Shown: positions 35,382 through 42,742 of the stretch, one piece after another
How the letters are laid out: the number at the start of each line of letters is the position of its first letter
Position numbering within the stretch: the first letter of the stretch is position 1
Assembly (NCBI GenBank): GCA_050123335.1
Contig: JASFHH010000008.1
Location: forward strand, 1-56,513
Source of the DNA: JASFHF01 sp050123335
Lineage (GTDB): Bacteria; Pseudomonadota; Gammaproteobacteria; UBA12402
DNA length: 56,513 nt
Direction of reading: 5' to 3'
Program-made: the position numbers and the translations under genes
The notes under the pieces: model-generated
What the model was told of the DNA's origin: nothing
The model's input: only the letters and a program-made list of their open reading frames with translations
Databases searched by the model: none

Positions 35382-38300
35382 ATTGTCCATATATCCATCC
35401 TCAAATGCAAACTAAGTCGAACTGTATTAGCATAAAGTTGACAGTTATGAGTTAAAGTAGAATAATTTGCAGCACTAAAACCAGAAGGATGAAATGTCGT
35501 ATATGATGTGCTGATATTTTTATACGCTGGACCAAATTGATAGTGACTAAGATCTAATTTAGCAGGATCAGAATAAAACACTCCTTTCCCTTTAAAGTAC
35601 CCAACAGCATGCAAAACACCTGAAGAATCTGTGTAGAATATCTCCTCATGCGCCATATCGATATGCAAAGCATGGGTTAATGCATCTCGGAACATTAGGT
35701 CACCAGAACCATCCAATGGCCTTTCTGCAAACACAATTCCATTTTTTCCTAAATCAGATGCCAATTGGCCAGCATCCGTATATCTATATTCATGCTTCTC
35801 AATCCATTCTCGCTTTTCTGCTTCAACCTGAGAATTATGAGCGCAATCATTGAAGAGTTCCGCAAAAGCTGCTGTGGATGCGCCATTTATAAAATTGCCC
35901 CCTGTTGCTGCGGCTGCGGTGCCTCCTACTACTCCGGCTGTCATCGATCTTGCCAATACCCCTTGCATCGTCTGCTTGCTTATATTTAAATCATCCATCC
36001 CTCCGCTTGCCGCTTCTCCTGCTGCACACGCGATGAAACCATCCTTAAAACTTCCTCCTTCTATTGCATTCATCGCTCCGCCTACCACTCCATGCACTCC
36101 TACTCTTATCGGCAATGGTGCCTCAGTTGTTCCAAGCTCTCCACCTTCTCCAAGCATAGTACCCACTCCATTCCATATTATCGCACTAGTAAACGCTAAT
36201 CCAGCAGATAATATCGCGGTTCCTATATTCCCTCCATTAGCTAACGCAAACATTCCACTCATCACTGCCGATGCAAATGCCGCTGCCAAAAAGCCATCGT
36301 TCGCCATTATTATTGCCGCTATCGCTATTTGTGCTATTTGCTGGATAAGATGCTCAACGTCAACATGATGAAACGAATTGCTTAACCACGAATAGCCACT
36401 TGGATCTGTTAATGTTAGCGGGTTATTTATACAATAACTGTATCTATTTAAACTTTGACTGTTTGCAGGTCGCTGAATTGTCGGATCCGCACTTAAAAAT
36501 CTTCCTAACTGCGGATCATATAATCGACCGTTCATATGAATTAAATTCACATCTTCAACTTCTTCATGACCGGTAAATCCTTGATGGGTTAGCGGATTAT
36601 TAGTTGCTTCTCCTTTAAACTGGATTTGTTGTCCAAACGGACTGTAGTGATATCTTTGAATTACATTGCCGGTTTCGTCTGTTATTGCAGTCGTTGATCC
36701 TATAGCATCTGTCAACATGTAATAGATTTTTTTGGTTCCATCATTATTTATTTTCCCCTCATTAACAGCCCTGGATCCCGGATCAACTGACTGGGTCCGG
36801 GATGACAAACCTTTTCCATCATCGCTTTTAACCAATAAAGCATTTGGACCAATGTAGCATTTTGTTTGTGTCGTAAGCTTGGTTCCGCTGTTGTACGCCA
36901 CAACCTGATAATCACCTAAATATAAAGTTGTGGTAGTTGCAGTTCCTACCTGATCAACCCGCATGAATCGTTTACGATCTGCATTGTAGTAAAAATCTAC
37001 TTTGGCATCTTTAGTAGTTATTTCTTTTGGTTTTCCAAAACTGGTATAACTTATAGTCCTGGATTTTCCGTTTAAAGTTTCATTTGTTTGGTTGCCGTCT
37101 GCATCATAAGTGAAACTGTCTATTTGTTTGCCGCTATCGTCTTCAATGCTGGTTACTGCATGCGGGCCAACGACTGGATTGTTTTTATTTATTCCGTACT
37201 TATAATGACCAACATCGGATTTATAAGTTAAATTACCTAAAGCATCATATTGATACGTTACAGCTCCGGCAGCTGCAATGTTTTTACTGTTTTTGATATT
37301 TGGTTTTTTATTTTTCATATTATTTTTGTTAATCTTTACCAACAAATCATTATCTGATTGTTCTGCTTTTTTAACTTTGCTAGGTAAGCCATTATAGTTC
37401 CAACTGGTTAAGCGGTTTAAGTTGTCATAAGTAAATGTTTCGTGAATATCATTTGCTAAATCATCTCGTTGTTTTAGTTGACCTAAAGCATCGTAGGTAT
37501 AATTTAGATTTTGAATAATTGTATCATCGCTTACTTTATCTTTTTGATTATCTTTTCGTTTTGTTAGTATTTTTCCATGCATTATGTTTTGCAATGCAAA
37601 AGATGAATCGTGTTTTGTTTGAATGTTTTCTAAACGACCTGTTGCTCGATCATAAGTTTTTGTGGTAACTAAACCAATTTCATTACTGCAACTTTTTATC
37701 TGCATCCTAGGCGTCATGGAATACACCAACCAATACGCGTATGCAGGAGTACTTATTGTATCAATGATACAAAGCCGGCCTAATTCATCATAAATATTTT
37801 CAACTTTTTCTCCATTTGGATAAATTATATATTGCGGCCTACTGTCTGTGTCATATGCAACTTCTTTGGTATAGCTTTTTCCATTTAGTGTTATTGTAGT
37901 TTTTATGGGTCTGCTTAAAGCATCATATTCGTAAGTTCGACTGTAACTTTCGACATTTTCTTTATTCGCCTGTATTACTTGATTACGTGTTGGCTTATTT
38001 ATTTTAATTTCACCATATTTATTTGATGAAACATTTGAAATGTTTGCAACGCCATTTACTTGTACTAATTTATTTACGTTATGTTTTGCCGGATCATTGC
38101 CGTAACTCCAAGTACTGGTTCCAGCCGCATCAGTTCTTGCAATCATTCTACCTAAGTTATCGTATTTGAAACTTGTGGTTTGGTTTGCTTGTTGGTTTTT
38201 TGTTGCACCATTCGCATCGGTTTGACTAATTAGTTCCCCCAAAGAATCATATTTATAAGTCCAATGTCCTTTGTCCGGATCATTTATTTCAAGCTTGTGC

Positions 38301-41300
38301 CCTAAGTCATCATAAGTAATCGTCGAAATATTGCCGGCGCTATCTGTCATTTGAGTTAAATTACCAAATGAATCGTATTGATAAGTCGTAACATTGCCTG
38401 CATGATCTATTGTTTTTGCTAGGTTGCCTCTGGCATCTTTTTCTTCTGTTGCAATTTGATTTAGCTGATTTGTTGTTGTGGTAGAAATACCATCTTTATC
38501 GTTATATGAATTTAAAATAACACTTTGGTCTGCTTTGGTTATTTTGGTAACCCGACCCAAAACGTCATACTCAAACTTATCGTATAAAGGTTCATCACTA
38601 GGCTTAAACGGAATTGACTGCTGTGTGACTCTACCCAAATTATCATATTGTGTGCTTTGCCAAATTAAACCACCATTAAATCCGTGATGAGTAGTTGCCA
38701 CCTGACGATTTAACATATCGTAATATGTTGTTTTCGTATCTCCATCAGTTACATGTTCGGTTTTATAATATACTGCATAATATAACGGGTCGGTTAATGG
38801 ATCATTTATTCCATAGTGGTTGTACCATTTGTATTCGATTGAATCTTGCGTTCCGTCTGGATTGGTTTTTTTGAGTAATTGTCCAAAATTGTTATAAGTG
38901 TAAGTTGTTTTTAAACCGTTGAGATCTGTTGTTGTAGTTGGTTTACCAAACTTTGGATCTATTTCTTGAGTTACTGTTTGGTTTAAAGGATTGGTTGACG
39001 ATATGATATATCTGCCTTTTGTGTCATATTGATTTTTAGTTATCCGATCATCTGCATTTGGAGCCTGCATTGTGGTTTTTATTATATTGCCAAATTGATC
39101 GCGCTCGACAGTTTTGGTGACTTTAAAATCCGGTTTGTCTGGATTAGAAATCGTGCTTACTAACATTCCAGTATCTGGATCATAAGTAAATTCTGATGTT
39201 CTGGTAATTGAATTTGCTGCTTTGTTATTTTTTTTATTATAAGATGCGCTTACACCTTCAATCGCAGCATTTACTTGTGCGCGCATTAATTCTCCCAAAT
39301 ACCATTTTGTTTCATCATTATTAAAAGTGCTGGTTGTTGTAGTTGTATAAGTTCCAAAACTATCTTTCGTTATTTTAGATACTATTGTTGGGTTGGCATA
39401 ATTATCCACTTCTGTGTTAATCGTCTGCGTACTTAGTAATTTACCTGATAAACTATACGATTTTTTTATGTTTTGTTTTAGATAAGGTAAATAATACGTT
39501 TTGTTCTTTTCTCCGCTTCCAAAAGTTTTTATTTCCCAAGCATTTTGGATATCAGTCAATAAGGTTCCTTCTTTGGAATATGTTTGTTTGCTTAGCAAGT
39601 TTCCTAAAAGATGATTATCTGCATCCTGACTATATGTATCAATTGTATAAATACCGGTAGTTGCATCTTGCGTTTTAACCTGGTGAAAACCTAAAAAGCC
39701 CCAACCGTTGTGATTTAGTTTTGCTCCAGTGTAATGATATTTGGTTACATGCTGGTCCTCGGCTTGCAATTTTACTCTTGTTTCTTTGTTATTTTGCGCG
39801 CCATGAATTTTACTTTTTGTCGGATCGGTATCGTCAGTATCTTCACTGGTTTGCGATACTACATACATCGCTCCTTGAAAATCTGCATTTGGATATAATG
39901 CGTTGTGTTCTTTAGTATATATATTAGAATTGGTTAAAGGTTTATAACTAATTTCGATCTTTTTACCTACTCCGTTTTTAATACCGATTAATAGATCTGG
40001 ACCTTTTAAGATATTTATCTCTGTACCATCTCTTTTATCTGAAATAATGCCCAAAAAACCTGTGCCCTGTACATCTATAAATCTTGCTAAATTGATTCCA
40101 AGCTTATTGGAAAAACTCGTTAAATAACTATATTCTCCTGTAGTATCTTTTTTCCAACCATTTCCTGTATTTAACCAAACACCATTTTCTCCCGTTAATA
40201 AATCTGGTAAGCCATTACCACTTACATCCACAAATCTAATGCCCTGATCAAGATGACAATTACTATCTACAATTTTTATTGGTAAATCACTGGGTAAATC
40301 ATATCGTGGTGATCTCAGCCATCCTTTTCCTGTATTTATCCAAGCACCATTATTACTTATAATATCGGTTAAACCATTTCCGGTTAAATCTATAAATCTA
40401 ACCCCGTTGTCTACGGTATCTTTATTATCGCCGCCACCCATTATAGTTACTTGCACCGGCAAGTTATAATTATCTGCTTTCTTCCAACCACTGCCGGTAT
40501 TTATCCATGCTCCACTATTCGACACAAAATCAGGTAAACCACTATTGGTTAAATGCACAAAACGCTCTCCCCGATCCCAAATGTGAAATTCTGCCCAATC
40601 ATCATGATCAATCTCGTTAATATATATTATATTTGTAGGAGGCGCATAATTATCATTTGCTTGCCAACCTGTTCCTGTATTTATCCAGGCATGCCTTCCT
40701 TTCCGCCAATATGCGTCATTACTATCTAATCCTTGAACCATATCCATACGGCCATTGCCATTTAAATCGACAAATCTAACACCTAAATCCAAATCGACTC
40801 CATTATTATCATTTTTATCATTACTATCATGAGATTCACCCGGATATACCACCCACTTATTAAATTGAACCGGCGGAATATAATTGCCGACACTCTTCCA
40901 ACCGTTTCCAGTATTTATCCAAGCGGTTTTTCCTCCTTCAAAACTTTGTACAATGTCCGGCAAACCATTGCCGGTTAAATCTGCAAATCTTATGCCAAGA
41001 TCTTCTCCTAAATACGATTCACCTATTGTCGGCGGAGCATAACTTGATGATCGCTGCCAACTGTTTCCATTGTTGATCCAAGCTCCACTCGCACCTCCCC
41101 ATTTTGGTTGGTAATATACATCTGTTAAGCCATTGCCGGTTAAATCCAAAAAATCAACTCCACTTTGAGCAAGACCAATACCTGGTAATTTACCAGGATT
41201 ATCATAATTCCCTAAGTGTATGAATCCTCTTGTGCCATCGTTCCAAGTAAATTTCGTTGGAGTTAAACATTTATCTCCCGCACATTCTTGAACACTTATC

Positions 41301-42499
41301 AATCTTGAATTACCGCTCGATGAACTTTGATCATAAATTAATTTGTAGTCGTAAGTTAAATTTCCTTCGGTATACACCTGAATTTCTTTTAGTCTTTTAT
41401 CCATGGTTATTTTGGAACCGGATAAGTATTTCACTTGCACATCCGGCCGGTCTTCGTAAATAAATAACACTTTGTTATACGGCGTAAGTTTTGCCGCATC
41501 GTTTCCGGTATAATCTATTTCGGTTGGATAAAATGATCCTGTATTTTTATCATTGTAATATTTAACTTGCAGATAATTTCCTTTGGTATCTATTATTTTA
41601 TTTAAACCCCAGGTCGCAACTGTATCTTGACCTTGCGCAATTTGCTGCGAATCAGGTGTCTTAGCATATTCTGCCATCTGACCGCCTTTGGTCCACACTT
41701 GAAAATATGCAGGACCATTACCTTGTTGACCAAACGATTTTATTTTTGCTTCACTATCAAAATATGTGCGATATTCGGTGCCATTTGCTCCGTAATCTCC
41801 ATTAACTGCAACCAACTGTTGTCCATTTAAAGTGAACCTATCATTGTTGGTAAAATCAACTCCATGTATATTACCGTTTTGCCCTTTAGTCTGCGGCGCT
41901 CGAATAATTGCGGTTAAACCAGCAAGTGAAAATCCCATACCTAAAAGCCCGTCTTTTTGTTGACTGTTATAAGCAATTTTTAATTCCGGACTCATACCGG
42001 CTGTACCTGGCGCAACTGCTATTGGAATACTGTAACTCGCTGAACCGTTTGGGTTTATATTTAACTTGCTGGCAATACTTCCTACAGCATATGGATTGTC
42101 ATTGACTGTTCCTGGATATGGTTTTAATTTATCCGGATTAATATGATGTTTGGCGTATTCTTTTGCCGAGTTATATCCTAAATATCTTGCGTTAAATAAA
42201 TATTTAACGTCTTCGTTTACTGCACGATCCACATTATGTGAAACAGAATCTTTTGTTTTATTCGTTTCAGAAGCACCTAAATTATTACTAGATATATTTA
42301 CAAGATTATTTACTCTGCTGCTTGCATGATTCGCCGTATCTCCGCCCAACGTGATTATTTCTGCAAAACCCACGTTGGCGCAAAAAAATACCGCAAAAAA
42401 AACCATAAATAATTGTACCACTTTAATTCTAATTATTTTTTTAGTAAATTTTTTATTAAACTTTTTATTAAAAATGTATTTTATAAGTTTTTTACGCAT
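35378..42499 (-). CDS. Giant secreted SpvB/VCBS/RHS polymorphic toxin
   Basis: The 2373-residue protein begins with an unusually long basic N-terminus, then a signal peptide ending about residue 46 (VFFCANVGFA). An SpvB-type domain is at about 140-380 (NGSASYSIPIAVAPGTAGMS). About eight VCBS/FG-GAP repeats at 450-830 read FVDLTGNGLPDIV with AWINTG. RHS/YD repeats run from about 1080 to 1960. The RHS core end is GRLYDPQLGRFLSADP then DPSGYSW (about 2031). A Gly/Ala-rich hydrophobic pretoxin region and hinge STAAFAELFND (about 2206) precede the variable tip (2215-2373). The tip has a possible His/Cys pair (HNCQLYANTVR). It contains an in-frame repeat (36771-36806). Architecture resembles TcB/TcC toxins joined. 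Confidence 0.92.
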   Translation of the reverse strand: MRKKLIKYIFNKKFNKKFTKKIIRIKVVQLFMVFFAVFFCANVGFAEIITLGGDTANHASSRVNNLVNISSNNLGASETNKTKDSVSHNVDRAVNEDVKYLFNARYLGYNSAKEYAKHHINPDKLKPYPGTVNDNPYAVGSIASKLNINPNGSASYSIPIAVAPGTAGMSPELKIAYNSQQKDGLLGMGFSLAGLTAIIRAPQTKGQNGNIHGVDFTNNDRFTLNGQQLVAVNGDYGANGTEYRTYFDSEAKIKSFGQQGNGPAYFQVWTKGGQMAEYAKTPDSQQIAQGQDTVATWGLNKIIDTKGNYLQVKYYNDKNTGSFYPTEIDYTGNDAAKLTPYNKVLFIYEDRPDVQVKYLSGSKITMDKRLKEIQVYTEGNLTYDYKLIYDQSSSSGNSRLISVQECAGDKCLTPTKFTWNDGTRGFIHLGNYDNPGKLPGIGLAQSGVDFLDLTGNGLTDVYYQPKWGGASGAWINNGNSWQRSSSYAPPTIGESYLGEDLGIRFADLTGNGLPDIVQSFEGGKTAWINTGNGWKSVGNYIPPVQFNKWVVYPGESHDSNDKNDNNGVDLDLGVRFVDLNGNGRMDMVQGLDSNDAYWRKGRHAWINTGTGWQANDNYAPPTNIIYINEIDHDDWAEFHIWDRGERFVHLTNSGLPDFVSNSGAWINTGSGWKKADNYNLPVQVTIMGGGDNKDTVDNGVRFIDLTGNGLTDIISNNGAWINTGKGWLRSPRYDLPSDLPIKIVDSNCHLDQGIRFVDVSGNGLPDLLTGENGVWLNTGNGWKKDTTGEYSYLTSFSNKLGINLARFIDVQGTGFLGIISDKRDGTEINILKGPDLLIGIKNGVGKKIEISYKPLTNSNIYTKEHNALYPNADFQGAMYVVSQTSEDTDDTDPTKSKIHGAQNNKETRVKLQAEDQHVTKYHYTGAKLNHNGWGFLGFHQVKTQDATTGIYTIDTYSQDADNHLLGNLLSKQTYSKEGTLLTDIQNAWEIKTFGSGEKNKTYYLPYLKQNIKKSYSLSGKLLSTQTINTEVDNYANPTIVSKITKDSFGTYTTTTTSTFNNDETKWYLGELMRAQVNAAIEGVSASYNKKNNKAANSITRTSEFTYDPDTGMLVSTISNPDKPDFKVTKTVERDQFGNIIKTTMQAPNADDRITKNQYDTKGRYIISSTNPLNQTVTQEIDPKFGKPTTTTDLNGLKTTYTYNNFGQLLKKTNPDGTQDSIEYKWYNHYGINDPLTDPLYYAVYYKTEHVTDGDTKTTYYDMLNRQVATTHHGFNGGLIWQSTQYDNLGRVTQQSIPFKPSDEPLYDKFEYDVLGRVTKITKADQSVILNSYNDKDGISTTTTNQLNQIATEEKDARGNLAKTIDHAGNVTTYQYDSFGNLTQMTDSAGNISTITYDDLGHKLEINDPDKGHWTYKYDSLGELISQTDANGATKNQQANQTTSFKYDNLGRMIARTDAAGTSTWSYGNDPAKHNVNKLVQVNGVANISNVSSNKYGEIKINKPTRNQVIQANKENVESYSRTYEYDALSRPIKTTITLNGKSYTKEVAYDTDSRPQYIIYPNGEKVENIYDELGRLCIIDTISTPAYAYWLVYSMTPRMQIKSCSNEIGLVTTKTYDRATGRLENIQTKHDSSFALQNIMHGKILTKRKDNQKDKVSDDTIIQNLNYTYDALGQLKQRDDLANDIHETFTYDNLNRLTSWNYNGLPSKVKKAEQSDNDLLVKINKNNMKNKKPNIKNSKNIAAAGAVTYQYDALGNLTYKSDVGHYKYGINKNNPVVGPHAVTSIEDDSGKQIDSFTYDADGNQTNETLNGKSRTISYTSFGKPKEITTKDAKVDFYYNADRKRFMRVDQVGTATTTTLYLGDYQVVAYNSGTKLTTQTKCYIGPNALLVKSDDGKGLSSRTQSVDPGSRAVNEGKINNDGTKKIYYMLTDAIGSTTAITDETGNVIQRYHYSPFGQQIQFKGEATNNPLTHQGFTGHEEVEDVNLIHMNGRLYDPQLGRFLSADPTIQRPANSQSLNRYSYCINNPLTLTDPSGYSWLSNSFHHVDVEHLIQQIAQIAIAAIIMANDGFLAAAFASAVMSGMFALANGGNIGTAILSAGLAFTSAIIWNGVGTMLGEGGELGTTEAPLPIRVGVHGVVGGAMNAIEGGSFKDGFIACAAGEAASGGMDDLNISKQTMQGVLARSMTAGVVGGTAAAATGGNFINGASTAAFAELFNDCAHNSQVEAEKREWIEKHEYRYTDAGQLASDLGKNGIVFAERPLDGSGDLMFRDALTHALHIDMAHEEIFYTDSSGVLHAVGYFKGKGVFYSDPAKLDLSHYQFGPAYKNISTSYTTFHPSGFSAANYSTLTHNCQLYANTVRLSLHLRMDIWTI
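36771..36806. repeat. Half copy of palindrome family 1 in frame in the RHS gene
   Basis: A 36-base (12-codon) unit, CTGGATCCCGGATCAACTGA then CTGGGTCCGGGATGACA, encodes the segment SSRTQSVDPGSR near residue 1900 in the RHS region. The match is clear to the right arm of the copy at 4551-4635. The frame stays open. Confidence 0.85.
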
Positions 42500-42603
42500 G
42501 TTTACTGCTCCTTTTTTTTCAATCCAATTCTTAATTCAAGTAAGGGACAATTTTTTTATTAGAACGGGCTATTACTTTTTTGGTAATTTGTTTATGCCTC
42601 GCT

Positions 42604-42682
42604 GTCATCCCGCGGCTTGACCGCGGAACCCAGAAAACAACGCAATTCAGCACTGGATCCCGCGGTCAAGCCGCGGGATGAC
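42604..42682. repeat. Palindromic repeat family 1, between RHS and barrel genes
   Basis: GTCATCCCGCGGCTTGACCG and its near-perfect complement (GTCAAGCCGCGGGATGAC) enclose a short A-rich centre. This 79-base copy is almost identical to the one at 22691-22769. It lies in the 243-base gap between the RHS gene and the barrel gene. Confidence 0.88.
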
Positions 42683-42742
42683 AACATCTGTAATATTCCA
42701 TAAAATTTTGTCCCTTACACAGTAATTTAATTCATAATAAAA

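Noticed and set aside
35765..36368. Plus-strand open frames opposite the RHS C-terminal region (up to 172 codons)
   Set aside because: They are antisense shadows of a Gly/Ala-rich coding stretch, without ribosome sites or recognisable products.
40000..41200. Tandem DNA repeat across the VCBS region of the RHS gene
   Set aside because: The periodicity reflects repeated protein motifs (LTGNGL, AWINTG); the DNA copies are diverged and do not form a separate repeat element.
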